Assembly (NCBI RefSeq): GCF_036231945.1
Contig: NZ_CP109599.1
Location: forward strand, 3,132,501 to 3,196,500
Origin: Streptomyces sp. NBC_01429
GTDB taxonomy: Bacteria; Actinomycetota; Actinomycetes; Streptomycetales; Streptomycetaceae
DNA length: 64,000 nucleotides
Direction: 5' to 3'
Part shown: piece after piece, positions 16,815-26,119 of the stretch
Layout: the number at the start of each line of letters is the position of its first letter
Numbering within the stretch: position 1 is the first letter of the stretch
The notes under the pieces: model-generated
Seen by the model: the letters and a program-made list of their open reading frames with translations, nothing else
The model's database searches: none
What the model was told of the DNA's origin: nothing
Program-made: the position numbers and the translations under genes

Positions 16815-18578
16815 ATGGAGAACGGCCAAAAGCGAGCACAGGAAAGGCTCCCACCAGTGCACAAAAAAGACAATGGCAGGCCGGTGTCCGAAAATGGCCG
16901 CCGCGTCCACCCCGCCGCGCGGCAGAGCCCCCTCCAAGGCGCCCTCGCTCTGCAACGCACCGCGGGGAACGCCGCCATGGCACGCGTCCTGCAACAGGCA
17001 GGGCATCCCTGGGCCCAGCATCAGCACACTGCCGGCTGCGGCCACACCGCCGCCGAGCCGGCCGCCGAGCCCGCACCGGTGCAGCGCTCGACCGTGCACG
17101 ACGTGCTCCGCACCCCGGGCCGACCCCTGGACCAGGCGACGCGTTCGGACATGGAGCAGCGGCTCGGCGACGACTTCTCCGACGTTCGCATGCACGACGA
17201 CGCCGCCGCCCGCAGGTCCGCCAGCGAGGTCGGCGCCCACGCCTACACCTCGGGCCACCACATCGTGCTCGGCAAGGGCGGGAACAGCAAGCACACCCTG
17301 GTCCACGAGCTCACCCACGTCATACAGCAGCGCAAGGGCTCGGTCTCCGGTACCGACAGCGGCGATGGCTTGTCGATCTCCGACCCTTCCGACCGATACG
17401 AGCGCGAGGCCGAGGCGAACGCGACTCGCGTCATGCGGCGGGCAGTGGACACAACAACACCGCAGGCCCCCGCGCGCACCTCCACGCCGGACGCCGCCGG
17501 ACATGCCACGTCGCCCGCACAGACGCCCGTCCAGCGCTATCAAGTGGTGCAACCGGGCGCCGAGAACTATCCCAAGATGCGCCACCAACCCGATGGCGAG
17601 CGGGCCACGGACGCGACGGGTGACACCGGCTTCTTCAGCAGCCAGACAAGGGGCGGAAACGGCAGTTTCTTCGCCGACCCCCAAGCGCACACCAAGGAAC
17701 TCCAGGCAAACATCGTCTACAACGGCAGCGTACCGCTGCGCATCTCGGACAAAGCGGATCTCGCCGTTGAGGACGGAGCTGAAGCCAAGTGCTTCTACGC
17801 CACCCTGGCACACGTCTCGGCGGCGAACAAAAAGCTGGAAAAGCAGAAGGGGAAGGTCCGCCTCATCGCCACCAGTCGCCAACTGAAGATCGCCCGGGCC
17901 GGAAAGTCCGATACCGTCCTCCACCAAGTTTTCCCCGAGGTGCCAAAAAAGAAGCAGATGGCCACTGACGTCAGAACACCTCAGCGGTGCAACGAGATGG
18001 GCGAGTTCGTCAGTGGCTTCTCCGGAGCAGCCACTACAGGAATCCAGCTCTGGGAGGACACCCTGGTCGCAATCCTTGACCGAGTGGAGAAATCGAGTCG
18101 GCATTCCAAGGCGCAGAGAAATGCGAAGAAGATGGCAGACAAAGGCGATATGGCCGGATTCATGAAGTGGTCCCATGAGCTGAGCGGTACCTACCAGGAA
18201 TACCAGGCGCGCTATCCCGACGATGTCAAGAAGGCGATCAAGAAGCTCGACGTCAGCGAGTACCTGGTACCAAAGCTCGGCGTCCCGATCACGACCGTCG
18301 GCTACGGGAACGCAGAGCAGGAAGAATACCGGGCGGCCAACAGAGGCACCTATTTCGACTACCACTTCGGAACGCCCGTCGCTGTCAGCGGCGAAGATTA
18401 CATCACTATGGAGAACTACGCCCGGCATGATCCGGACGTCTCTACCAAAACCGCTTCCCGTGACGATCCACTCTATTTCTTCAGCATGTACGGAACCCGC
18501 GGTTCCCAGAGGTGGCACGCCGCGCAGGTCGACACCGGGGGCTTCCTCGGCGCGATCCTCTCCGTCCGGCTCAGCTGA
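16815..18578 (+). CDS. DUF4157 protein with HExxH motif, candidate contractile-injection-system cargo or toxin
   Basis: A 587-residue protein. Residues ~1-85 are low-complexity and basic, with LQRTAGNAAMARVL, a segment typical of DUF4157 proteins. DUF4157 follows (~95-200) with zinc-metalloprotease motif VHELTHVIQQ. A Pro/Thr linker (~215-245) leads to a roughly 330-residue C-terminal region that I do not recognise, ending in SMYGTRGSQRWHAAQV. DUF4157 is known as a frequent N-terminal module of effectors loaded into extracellular contractile injection systems. No eCIS structural gene is in this window. Third-position A/T is higher than in neighbouring genes, especially in the C-terminal half, suggesting transfer. 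The ATG is preceded by AAGGG; a GTG at 16776 is an alternative start. Confidence 0.75.
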   Translation: MENGQKRAQERLPPVHKKDNGRPVSENGRRVHPAARQSPLQGALALQRTAGNAAMARVLQQAGHPWAQHQHTAGCGHTAAEPAAEPAPVQRSTVHDVLRTPGRPLDQATRSDMEQRLGDDFSDVRMHDDAAARRSASEVGAHAYTSGHHIVLGKGGNSKHTLVHELTHVIQQRKGSVSGTDSGDGLSISDPSDRYEREAEANATRVMRRAVDTTTPQAPARTSTPDAAGHATSPAQTPVQRYQVVQPGAENYPKMRHQPDGERATDATGDTGFFSSQTRGGNGSFFADPQAHTKELQANIVYNGSVPLRISDKADLAVEDGAEAKCFYATLAHVSAANKKLEKQKGKVRLIATSRQLKIARAGKSDTVLHQVFPEVPKKKQMATDVRTPQRCNEMGEFVSGFSGAATTGIQLWEDTLVAILDRVEKSSRHSKAQRNAKKMADKGDMAGFMKWSHELSGTYQEYQARYPDDVKKAIKKLDVSEYLVPKLGVPITTVGYGNAEQEEYRAANRGTYFDYHFGTPVAVSGEDYITMENYARHDPDVSTKTASRDDPLYFFSMYGTRGSQRWHAAQVDTGGFLGAILSVRLS

Positions 18579-18597
18579 CTCCGTCCGGCTCAGCTGA
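18560..18597. repeat. Perfect 19-bp tandem duplication across the DUF4157 stop codon
   Basis: The unit CTCCGTCCGGCTCAGCTGA occurs at 18560-18578 and 18579-18597. The first copy ends with the TGA stop and the second repeats it, leaving the protein unchanged. Confidence 0.9.
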
Positions 18598-18698
18598 CCG
18601 CAGGGATGTGAGGTCACCACAGGGCCCCGGCGTTTGCCGGGATCGTCCGAACTTGAGCGGATCAGTACAGATGGCGGGCCTGCGACGCACGTGAACAA

Positions 18699-18747
18699 GG
18701 CACCCGTGGATCATGGAGCTCTCTACGCTTCAAGGTCCACGGGTGCC
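18699..18747 (+). terminator. Terminator hairpin with T tract
   Basis: GGCACCCGTGGA (18699-18710) pairs with TCCACGGGTGCC (18736-18747), loop 25 bases, followed by GTTTTC. It lies downstream of the DUF4157 gene. Confidence 0.65.
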
Positions 18748-18868
18748 GTTTTCGTCCCGCCAGCATCTCCCACCCCGGCTGCGGATGTTGATGCTGAAGC
18801 CGGCCCGGTCCGGGTCGGTGATCGGGGAGCCGGGTGCGCTCTCCTCGAAGCACCGGAGCGGCGCCGCG

Positions 18869-19048
18869 TCAGTGGTCGAAGCGGTCGTCCATCTCGTCGC
18901 GCGCGTCCTGGGCCCTCGACCGGCCCTGGTCGCGGGCGTCCTGCGCGCGGTCCTTGTTCTTCGACGGGTCCTTCTTCTCGTCCGCCTTCGCCTTCGCCTG
19001 GTCGGCGAGCTGCTGTGCCTTGTCCTTGAACTGGTCGGAAATGCCCAT
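18869..19048 (-). CDS. Small hydrophilic CsbD-like protein (59 aa)
   Basis: The 59 residues begin MGISDQFKDKAQQLADQ and are almost entirely Lys, Asp, Ala, Gln and Arg in heptad-like order, predicted as a single amphipathic helix or a disordered chain. AGGAG lies ten bases before the ATG. It resembles the small CsbD-like/stress-associated proteins common in Streptomyces; that label rests on composition only. It is monocistronic. Confidence 0.65.
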   Translation of the reverse strand: MGISDQFKDKAQQLADQAKAKADEKKDPSKNKDRAQDARDQGRSRAQDARDEMDDRFDH

Positions 19049-19140
19049 GGAATGTCAGCTCCTGAATCTTGGGGGCCCGGGAACCTTCAGGGGTGGGGCC
19101 TCGACCAGACTGACACGAGCCGACATTCCACGCATTTCGA

Positions 19141-20121
19141 TCAATTACCCAGCGTACGGTCCCGTTCGTCGGCCTCCCCGCCCGCGCCCACGAGCCCCTT
19201 GGTCACGTCCCCGAGCCGCGGTTCGAGGCGCCGCATCTCGCGCCGCCCGACCGTGGCGATGACCCCGGGCAGATATCCCCGTACGCCCTGGGTGCCGCGC
19301 AGCCACCACTGCGCGTACACGTGCGGGGCGCGCCGCTCTATCCCGGCGACGAGACGGTCCACGGCCGGGCCGAGCGGATACGTACGGTTGGCGGGCCAGG
19401 GCAGCCGCCGCCGCAGCTCGCGCATCGCCGCGTCCCGGTCGGCGCCCCGCACCATGTCGGTGTCCGTCCAGGACAGATAGCCGACGCCGACCCGTACCCC
19501 CTGGTGAGCGACCTCGCCGCGCAGACTGTGCGCGAACGCCTCGACGCCGGACTTGGACGCGCAGTACGCGGTCATCATCGGCGCGGGCGTCATCGCGGCG
19601 AGCGACGCTATCTGGAGGAAGTAGCCGCGGTTGCGCCGCAGCGCCGGGAGGAAGGCCCGCGCCGTCACCGCGCCGCCGATCAGATTGACCTCGATGACCC
19701 GGCGCCACGCGTCCGGGTCGGAGTGCTCGAACGGTCCGCCGGAGGCCACCCCCGCGTTGGCCACCACGATGTCGACCCGGCCGAAGCGCTGTTCGACCTC
19801 CGCGGCGACCCGGGCCATGGCGGTGGCGTCGGTGACATCGGCGTACCAGTGGTCGCACTCCGCGTGCAGCCGCCCGGCGACCCGCTTCAGCTCCGCCGCC
19901 TCCAGGCCGACGAGCGCCACCTTCGCGCCGCGCGCGGAGAGTTTGCGCGCCAGCAGCTCCCCGACGCCGCGCGCCGCGCCCGTGACGACGGCGACCTGCC
20001 CTTCGAGCTGCCGGAAGCTCCGCCGGCCCGCGCCACCCGTACCGCCCGCGCCGCTCGGACGGCTTGTACCGCCCGCGCCACCCGTACCCCCACCCGTACC
20101 CCCACTCGTACCGCCGCTCAT
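19141..20121 (-). CDS. Short-chain dehydrogenase/reductase
   Basis: A 326-residue SDR. A Gly/Thr/Ser-rich disordered N-terminus (~1-32) precedes a Rossmann domain with VVTGAARGVGELLA (TGxxxGxG), NAG in VVANAGVAS, the Ser in QIASLAAM, and the catalytic YCASK (Tyr-x-x-x-Lys). GAGGAGG lies before the ATG, which overlaps the stop codon of the upstream hydrolase (ATGA). It is the third gene of the BVMO operon. The pairing suggests interconversion of alcohol and ketone ahead of Baeyer-Villiger oxidation; the substrate is unknown. Confidence 0.88.
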   Translation of the reverse strand: MSGGTSGGTGGGTGGAGGTSRPSGAGGTGGAGRRSFRQLEGQVAVVTGAARGVGELLARKLSARGAKVALVGLEAAELKRVAGRLHAECDHWYADVTDATAMARVAAEVEQRFGRVDIVVANAGVASGGPFEHSDPDAWRRVIEVNLIGGAVTARAFLPALRRNRGYFLQIASLAAMTPAPMMTAYCASKSGVEAFAHSLRGEVAHQGVRVGVGYLSWTDTDMVRGADRDAAMRELRRRLPWPANRTYPLGPAVDRLVAGIERRAPHVYAQWWLRGTQGVRGYLPGVIATVGRREMRRLEPRLGDVTKGLVGAGGEADERDRTLGN

Positions 20122-21044
20122 GTCGTCGCCTCCTCGGCGCCCGTGGTCAGATACGTGGTGCTCAGCTCGCGGATCGCCCCGGTGACGACCTCCGGTGCCT
20201 CCACCGGCGTCATGTGCCCGACGCCGGTCAGTACGGTCAGCGATACGCACTTCGGCAGCGCGGCGGCCAGCGCCCGCGCCCCGCCCGGCGGGGTCAGCCG
20301 GTCACCGCCGCCGGCGATCACGGCGGTGGGTACGGTCAACTCCCGTACCTCCGCGTCGAGATCCAGCTCGCCGAGGACGCGCGACCAGCCGACCCGGACG
20401 GGCCTGGGGCACGCGTGCACGAGACGCGCGCACTGCGCCACCCGGTCGGGGGCCGCGCCCGCGCCCATCGTCCCGTACCGCAGCAGCCGCTTCGAGACCG
20501 GTGTGACCGGCCCCAGCGGGAGGGGTGCCCCCAGGATCCGCCGGGTGAGCGCGGTCCGCACGCGCCCGGCGCGCATCGGCACGATGCGCGTGTGGAAGTC
20601 CAGCCGCGAGCTGCCGGTGCTGCACAGCAGAACGGCAGCGGCGTGCTCCCGGAAGGCGGGCCGGCGCGCGGCGGCCATCATCGTCATGCCGCCCATGGAG
20701 TGCCCGGCGAGCACGGCGCGCTCGCCGGGCTCCAGGGTGGCCGCGAGCACCGCCTCCAGGTCGTCGGCGAGCGCGTCCGTGGAGTAGCCGGCGGAGTGGC
20801 CCGCGGAGCGGCCCGCGCTCCCCGAGGGCGCGGGGGTGCGGCCGTGTCCGCGCTGGTCGTAGGCGATCACCCGGTGGTCGACGGCGAGGTCCGCGAGCTG
20901 CGCGGCCCAGAAGCGCAGGGAGCAGGTCCAGCCGTGCGCGAGGACGACGGCGGGCCGGCCCTCCTCGCCGTACACCTCGGCGTGTATGCGGGAACCGTCG
21001 GCGGAGCGTATGGACACTTCGCGTTCCCTGGGCGGCTGCCTCAT
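20118..21044 (-). CDS. Alpha/beta hydrolase
   Basis: A 308-residue alpha/beta hydrolase. LAHGWTCSLRFW carries the oxyanion HG motif and LAGHSMGGM the nucleophile elbow (GHSMG). A late Asp lies near GGGDRLTP, and the catalytic His in GVGHMTP completes the triad. Both ends overlap neighbours by ATGA junctions (BVMO upstream, SDR downstream), so the three are translationally coupled. In this context it could hydrolyse the ester or lactone made by the monooxygenase. That role is inference. Confidence 0.88.
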   Translation of the reverse strand: MRQPPREREVSIRSADGSRIHAEVYGEEGRPAVVLAHGWTCSLRFWAAQLADLAVDHRVIAYDQRGHGRTPAPSGSAGRSAGHSAGYSTDALADDLEAVLAATLEPGERAVLAGHSMGGMTMMAAARRPAFREHAAAVLLCSTGSSRLDFHTRIVPMRAGRVRTALTRRILGAPLPLGPVTPVSKRLLRYGTMGAGAAPDRVAQCARLVHACPRPVRVGWSRVLGELDLDAEVRELTVPTAVIAGGGDRLTPPGGARALAAALPKCVSLTVLTGVGHMTPVEAPEVVTGAIRELSTTYLTTGAEEATT

Positions 21045-22615
21045 CGGACGGCCTCCTTCCCGCTCATACCGCTCCCGGTGCGGGACCCGGCGCGGATCAC
21101 CTCGTACTCCGCGAGGTTCACCTCCCGGGTCGCCCGCCGGAACTCGGTCGTGGTGCCCGGCCAGACGGTGGTGTTGCGGCCGTTCGCGTCGAGGTACCAG
21201 CTGGTGCAGCCGCCGGTGTTCCAGACCGTGCGGGCCATCCGGCGCTGCACCCGCTGGTTCCAGACGCGTACGGCCGCGGCGCGCGGCGAGAGCGCGACCG
21301 GCGTGGATTCGCGGCCGGAACCCCGGCCGCTGAGGCCGTCCAGCTGCCGCAGATAGTCGGCCATGTAGTTCAGCTGGGACTCGATCATCAGGATCATCGA
21401 GGAGTTCCCGAGCCCGGTGTTGGGCCCGATGATCGTCATCCAGTTGGGGAATCCGGCGGCGGTCGCGCCGCGCAGCGACTCCGTGCCGTCCTTCCACGCC
21501 TCGGCGAGCGTGATGCCGTCAGCGCCCACCACCCGGTCGGTGATCGGTGTGTCCGTGACATGGAAGCCGGTGCCGAAGACGATCGCGTCCGCCTCGGTGC
21601 GCGTACCGTCCGCCGCGACGAGCGTCGAGCCGCGGACCTCGGCGAGGCCGGAGGCGACCACGTCGACGTTGGGGCGCGCCAGGGCCGGATAGTACGAGCT
21701 GGAGAGCAGGATGCGCTTGCAGCCGATGCGGTACGAGGGCGTGAGCTTGGCCCGCAGCGCCGGGTTCTTGACCGACTTCGTCATGTTGGCGCGGGCGAGG
21801 GACTCGACCAGCCCGAGTTCGTTCGGCCGTTTGGTGAACGCCTGGATCTGCAACTCCCTTATGGACCAGAGCAGTCCGCGCCGCACTCGCCCGGTGAAGG
21901 GCAGTGCGCGGTGCAGCCCGCGCTCCGCCGCGCTTATCGCCCGGTCGACCCGGGGCATCACCCATGGCGGGGTCCGCTGGAAGAGCGTCAGCCGCGCCAC
22001 CTCGGGCTGGATCGCGGGGACGATCTGGATGGCGGAGGCGCCGGTACCGATCACCGCCACGCGCTTGCCGCGCAGGTCGTAGCCGTGGTCCCAGCGCGCG
22101 GAGTGGAAGACCTTGCCGGGGAAGCCGTCGAGCCCGGGGATGTCCGGGATCTTCGGGTCGGAGAGCGGGCCGGTCGCCGAGACGATCACATCGGCGGTGA
22201 GGGTGCCGCGCGCGGTCTCGATCTCCCAGCGCAGCGCGTCGTTGTCCCAGCGCATCAGCCGCACCTCGTGGTCGAGCCGCAGATGCGGCCGGAGCCCGAA
22301 GGTGTCGGCGACATGCTCCAGATACGCCCTGATGTGCCGCTGCCCGGAGAAGGTGCGCGGCCAGTCGGGGTTGGGGGCGAAGGAGAACGAGTAGAGGTGC
22401 GAGGGCACGTCGCAGGCGCAGCCGGGGTAGCTGTTGTCCCGCCAGGCCCCGCCGACGGAACCGGCCCGCTCCAGGACGACGAAGTCGGTGACGCCCTCTC
22501 TGCGCAGCCGGACGGCCGCTCCCAGACCACCGAATCCGGATCCGATCACCGCCACGCGTACGTGCTGGCCCTCGCGCACATGCCGGCCCTCGCGTACGTG
22601 CTCGTCCTGGCCCAT
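21041..22615 (-). CDS. Flavin-containing Baeyer-Villiger-type monooxygenase
   Basis: A 524-residue class B flavoprotein monooxygenase. The N-terminal FAD motif is VIGSGFGGLGAA, the BVMO fingerprint FPGKVFHSARWDHG (FxGxxxHxxxW) lies near residues 165-178, and the NADPH motif VIGTGASAIQ follows. The expected oxidation is ketone to ester or lactone using NADPH and O2. The extreme N-terminus has a short repeat (EHVREG/RHVREG/QHVR). The start has AGGAGG. It leads a three-gene operon with hydrolase and SDR, divergent from a MerR gene. Confidence 0.88.
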   Translation of the reverse strand: MGQDEHVREGRHVREGQHVRVAVIGSGFGGLGAAVRLRREGVTDFVVLERAGSVGGAWRDNSYPGCACDVPSHLYSFSFAPNPDWPRTFSGQRHIRAYLEHVADTFGLRPHLRLDHEVRLMRWDNDALRWEIETARGTLTADVIVSATGPLSDPKIPDIPGLDGFPGKVFHSARWDHGYDLRGKRVAVIGTGASAIQIVPAIQPEVARLTLFQRTPPWVMPRVDRAISAAERGLHRALPFTGRVRRGLLWSIRELQIQAFTKRPNELGLVESLARANMTKSVKNPALRAKLTPSYRIGCKRILLSSSYYPALARPNVDVVASGLAEVRGSTLVAADGTRTEADAIVFGTGFHVTDTPITDRVVGADGITLAEAWKDGTESLRGATAAGFPNWMTIIGPNTGLGNSSMILMIESQLNYMADYLRQLDGLSGRGSGRESTPVALSPRAAAVRVWNQRVQRRMARTVWNTGGCTSWYLDANGRNTTVWPGTTTEFRRATREVNLAEYEVIRAGSRTGSGMSGKEAVR

Positions 22616-22646
22616 ACCGCCTCCTGACCCACCAACGGGAAAACGA

Positions 22647-22664
22647 TGCCAGCAATCACTGGCA
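22647..22664. promoter_or_regulatory. Inverted repeat between the BVMO operon and MerR gene
   Basis: TGCCAG and CTGGCA flank CAATCA (18 bp), 32 bp upstream of the BVMO start. It is a candidate site for the divergent MerR protein, which typically binds between -10 and -35. Confidence 0.5.
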
Positions 22665-22749
22665 CAGTGCGGAGACTAGGGCAGCTCCGTACTCATGGGT
22701 AGGGGGCGGACCCGACCAAGTGTCCGGGAGGGGACATAGGCTTCCCGGC

Positions 22750-23421
22750 ATGGCAGAAGGTCGCGCGCACCGTGAGTACCGCATGGAGGAGCTGGCCCGG
22801 GAGGCGGGCATCACGGTCCGCACCGTGCGCTTCTACCGCGAGCGCGGGCTGATCCAGCCACCCCGCCGCGAGGGCCGGATCGCCTGGTACGACGACGGTC
22901 ACCTGGCCAGGCTGCGGACGATCGCCGCCCTGCTGGAGCGCGGCCACACCCTGAACGGCATCGCCGACCTCGCCGCCGCGATCGAGACCGGCCGGGACGT
23001 CGGCGAGGTCCTCGGCCTCGGCGAACCCTCCGAGGAGACGCCCGTACGGCTCTCCCCCGAGGAACTCGCCGACTACTTCGAGGGCGAGGTCACCCCCGAG
23101 AATCTGCGGGCCGCGCTCGACCTCGGCTATCTCGCCACGGACGGCACGGACATCGTCCACATCAGCCGCCGGCTGCTGGACGTATCGGCGGGCCTGGTAC
23201 GGGACGGCGTCCCGCTCGCGGCGGTCCTGGACGCGGGCCGCCACGTCCGGATCCACGCGGACGCGCTCGCCGAGATCTTCGTCGGCATCCTGCGGTCCCA
23301 CGACGGGACCGCCGCCATGGACCCGGCCGGACTGCGCCCGCTGGCGCAGAGCGTGGTGGCGGCGGAGCTGTCGATGGCGCTGGACCGCAAGCTGCGCCCC
23401 GGCCCACCGGCCGACACGTAA
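22750..23421 (+). CDS. MerR-family transcriptional regulator
   Basis: A 223-residue regulator. The N-terminal MerR winged helix (residues ~10-80) reads YRMEELAREAGITVRTVRFYRERGL. A coiled-coil and a C-terminal effector domain without a Cys metal site follow, so an organic ligand or redox-independent signal is likelier than a metal. Its start is weakly supported (ATG at 22750, with GGGAGG 20 bases upstream; a GTG at 22720 is possible). It is divergent from the BVMO-hydrolase-SDR operon and is the probable regulator of it. Confidence 0.85.
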   Translation: MAEGRAHREYRMEELAREAGITVRTVRFYRERGLIQPPRREGRIAWYDDGHLARLRTIAALLERGHTLNGIADLAAAIETGRDVGEVLGLGEPSEETPVRLSPEELADYFEGEVTPENLRAALDLGYLATDGTDIVHISRRLLDVSAGLVRDGVPLAAVLDAGRHVRIHADALAEIFVGILRSHDGTAAMDPAGLRPLAQSVVAAELSMALDRKLRPGPPADT

Positions 23422-23485
23422 CCCGGCACCGCCAGGAGAACCGCCAGGACCTCCGGCACCACCGGGAACTGCCCCCTGCCTACAC

Positions 23486-24367
23486 CTACCGGCTGCTGTC
23501 CGCCGCCGGAAGCCTCGGCACGCTCGCGATCAGCCGCCGGGTGTACGGGTGGGACGGCGAGCCCAGTACGGAGGCGGTGTCACCCTGCTCCACCACCCGC
23601 CCGTACTCCAGCACCGCCGTCCACTCGCAGAGCGCGGCCACCACCGACAGGTCGTGCGAGACCATCGCGATGGTCAGTCCACGGGTCTCCTTCAGCTCCA
23701 GCAGCAGATCGACGATCCTGACCCGGGTGGTCACGTCGAGGGCGCTGACCGGCTCGTCGGCGAGCAGCACGCGCGGATCGCAGACCGTGGCGCGGGCGAT
23801 CGCGACGCGCTGGCGCTGACCGCCGGAGAATTCGTGCGGGTAGCGCTCCGCCGCGTCCGCCGGGAGCCCGACCGCTTCGAGCGCGGCGCCGACGCGCGGA
23901 TCGTCCCGCCGTGCCCCGCGCCCGAGCACCCCGTACCCCCGTACCCCCGGCTCCGCCGCCGGCCCCAGCGAGCGCAGCGGCTCCGAGACGATCCGGCCGA
24001 CCCGCTGACGGGGGTCGAGCGAGGAGTACGGGTCCTGGAACACGCTCTGCACACCGCGCCGGAAGCGGCGCATCTGCTCCCGGTCGCGCGGCCGGAGTTC
24101 GCCGCCCTCGAAGAGGATCCGCCCGCTGGTGGGGCGGGTGAGGCCGAGCAGCAGCCGGAGCAGCGTGGTCTTGCCGGCCCCCGACTCGCCGACCAGACCG
24201 ACGCTGCGTCCCGCCGTGATGCCCAGCGAGACGCCGTGCAGTACGGGCGGCGCGCCCCGGTAGGCGAACCCGGCGTCGTCGGCGGCCAGAATCGGCTCGC
24301 CCGGCTCACTCGGCCCGCTCGGACCGCTCGGCCCACTCAGCTCACCCGGCTCGCGCGGCACAGTCAT
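23486..24367 (-). CDS. Dipeptide/oligopeptide ABC transporter ATP-binding protein (DppF type)
   Basis: A 293-residue ABC ATPase. The Walker A motif is GESGAGKTT, the signature is [14 protein letters not shown], Walker B reads VLLADEP, and the switch is VSHDLSVV. A Gly/Pro/Ser repeat ([14 protein letters not shown]) extends the N-terminus. The start overlaps the stop of the DppD-type gene (ATGA). It is the last gene of the five-gene import operon and energises uptake with the DppD partner. Confidence 0.92.
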   Translation of the reverse strand: MTVPREPGELSGPSGPSGPSEPGEPILAADDAGFAYRGAPPVLHGVSLGITAGRSVGLVGESGAGKTTLLRLLLGLTRPTSGRILFEGGELRPRDREQMRRFRRGVQSVFQDPYSSLDPRQRVGRIVSEPLRSLGPAAEPGVRGYGVLGRGARRDDPRVGAALEAVGLPADAAERYPHEFSGGQRQRVAIARATVCDPRVLLADEPVSALDVTTRVRIVDLLLELKETRGLTIAMVSHDLSVVAALCEWTAVLEYGRVVEQGDTASVLGSPSHPYTRRLIASVPRLPAADSSR

Positions 24368-25182
24368 CGGACGATCCGTTCCAGAGCGCTTTCGAGATGG
24401 CGGGCACTTCCCACCAGGTCCCGGGTGTACGGGTGGACGGGGCGGCTCACGATGTCGCCCACGGTGCCGGACTCCACGGCGGTACCGTCCTTGAGCACCA
24501 GCACATGGTCGGTGACGGCGGAGACGACCGCCAGGTCGTGGCTGATGAACAGCAGCGCCATGTCCCGCCCCGCCACCAGCCCGTCCAGCAACGCGAGCAC
24601 TTCCGCCTGCACCGTGACGTCCAGCGCGGTCGTCGGCTCGTCCGCGATCAGCAGCGCGGGTTCGCAGGCCAGGGCCATGGCGAGGGCGACCCGCTGGCGC
24701 TGGCCGCCGGAGATCTCGTGCGGATACGCGCGGGCGATCCGGTCGGGCTCGGGCAGCCGCACCCGGTCGAGGGCCTCCTCCACCGCGCGGCGCAGCGCCG
24801 GGCCGCGCAGCCCCCGGCCGTGCCGGAGCCGCAGCGGCTCGGCGAGCTGGGCGCCCAGCCGCATCAGCGGGTCGAGGGCGGTGAGGGGTTCCTGGAAGAC
24901 GACGGTGGCCGCGCGGCCGCGCAGCCCGTTCAGCCGCCGCTCGGTGGCGCCGACGATCTCGGCGGGCGGCGCGCCGTGGGCGGTCAGGGAGATGGATCCC
25001 GACGCGGTCATGCCGGGCGGCAGCAGGCCCATGACGGCGAGCGCGGTCAGCGACTTGCCCGACCCCGACTCGCCGACCAGGCCGAGCCGGGAGCCCGCGC
25101 CGATCGAGAAGGAGACGTCGGAGACGAGGTCGCGTCCCTCGTCCGTACGGATCGTCAGTCCCCTGACGTCGAGCACGTTCAT
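24364..25182 (-). CDS. Dipeptide/oligopeptide ABC transporter ATP-binding protein (DppD type)
   Basis: A 272-residue ABC ATPase with GESGSGKSLT (Walker A), [14 protein letters not shown] (signature), LLIADEPTTALDV (Walker B) and FISHDLAVV (switch His). GGAGG lies seven bases before the ATG. It is 19 bp downstream of the permease gene; the bases GTTCATCGGGTCCT are repeated at 25178 and 25199, a small duplication at this junction. It pairs with the downstream DppF-type ATPase. Confidence 0.92.
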   Translation of the reverse strand: MNVLDVRGLTIRTDEGRDLVSDVSFSIGAGSRLGLVGESGSGKSLTALAVMGLLPPGMTASGSISLTAHGAPPAEIVGATERRLNGLRGRAATVVFQEPLTALDPLMRLGAQLAEPLRLRHGRGLRGPALRRAVEEALDRVRLPEPDRIARAYPHEISGGQRQRVALAMALACEPALLIADEPTTALDVTVQAEVLALLDGLVAGRDMALLFISHDLAVVSAVTDHVLVLKDGTAVESGTVGDIVSRPVHPYTRDLVGSARHLESALERIVR

Positions 25183-25201
25183 CGGGTCCTCCGGCGGGCG
25201 T

Positions 25202-26119
25202 TCATCGGGTCCTGCGCCGGGTGGGGTCCAGCGTGTCGCGCAGTCCGTCGGCGACCAGATTGACGCCGACGACCAGCATGACCAGCAGCACTCCGGGGGC
25301 GATCACCCCGGTGGGAGCGGTGAACACGGTGGCCTGCGCCTCCTGGAGCATCCGCCCCCACGAGGCGTTCGGCGGCGGGGCGCCGAGCCCGAGGAACGAC
25401 AGGCTCGCCTCGGCCATGACCGCCAGACCGAACTGGAGGGCGAGGTTCACCACGAGGGTCGGCCAGATGTTGGGCAGCACATGGCCGGTGACGATCCGGG
25501 GCCAGGAGGTGCCGGAGGTGCGGGCCGCGGTGATGTAGTCCTGCGCCAGCACCCGCTTGACCAGCACTCTGGTCAGCCGGGCGACCACCGCCGTCATCGC
25601 GAGCCCGATCGCCAGCACCGCCGAGCCGAGCGAGGCGGACCGGGCGGCGACCATGAGCATGGCGAGCAGGAGCGTCGGGAAGGCGATCAGCACATCCAGC
25701 AGCGTCGAGAGGGTGTCGTCGAGCCAGCGGGTCGCGAACCCCGCCGCGAGCCCGGCGCAGACGCCGAGCGCGGCGCCGAGCGCGGTCGCGCCGAGTCCGG
25801 CGCGCAGCGCGATCCAGGCACCCGTCATCAGCTGGGTCAGCAGATCGCGGCCCAGCTTGTCCGTGCCGAGCAGATGCGCGCCCCCGGGGGCGGCGAGCCG
25901 GCCGCCCGAGGTGTCGTCGGGGGCGTACGGCAGCCAGACCAGGGAGACCAGCGCGACCAGGACGATGAACCCGACGAGTACGCAGCCGGTGACGAGCGCG
26001 GGCGAGCGCCGGCGGCGCGAGGGCTCGCGGGCAGCGGGCGCCGCCGCCTTCCCTGCCGCCCCCTTCCCTGCCTCGTCCACCCCACTGATCTCACGTACCT
26101 CACTCATCGCGCACCCCAC
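25202..26119 (-). CDS. Dipeptide/oligopeptide ABC transporter permease (DppC type)
   Basis: A 305-residue inner-membrane permease. The cytosolic N-terminus is followed by a first helix (~residue 40-62) and an extracytoplasmic LLGTDKLGRDLLTQL segment typical of DppC/OppC. Five more helices and the EAA loop (SGTSWPRIVTGHVLPN) follow. The GTG start directly after the DppB stop has GGGAGG ten bases upstream; an ATG four codons on is an alternative. Confidence 0.92.
   Translation of the reverse strand: MGCAMSEVREISGVDEAGKGAAGKAAAPAAREPSRRRRSPALVTGCVLVGFIVLVALVSLVWLPYAPDDTSGGRLAAPGGAHLLGTDKLGRDLLTQLMTGAWIALRAGLGATALGAALGVCAGLAAGFATRWLDDTLSTLLDVLIAFPTLLLAMLMVAARSASLGSAVLAIGLAMTAVVARLTRVLVKRVLAQDYITAARTSGTSWPRIVTGHVLPNIWPTLVVNLALQFGLAVMAEASLSFLGLGAPPPNASWGRMLQEAQATVFTAPTGVIAPGVLLVMLVVGVNLVADGLRDTLDPTRRRTR

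Noticed and set aside
16707..18698. 663-codon minus-strand frame
   Set aside because: Antisense to the DUF4157 gene, which has clear domains and motifs; no domain on this strand.
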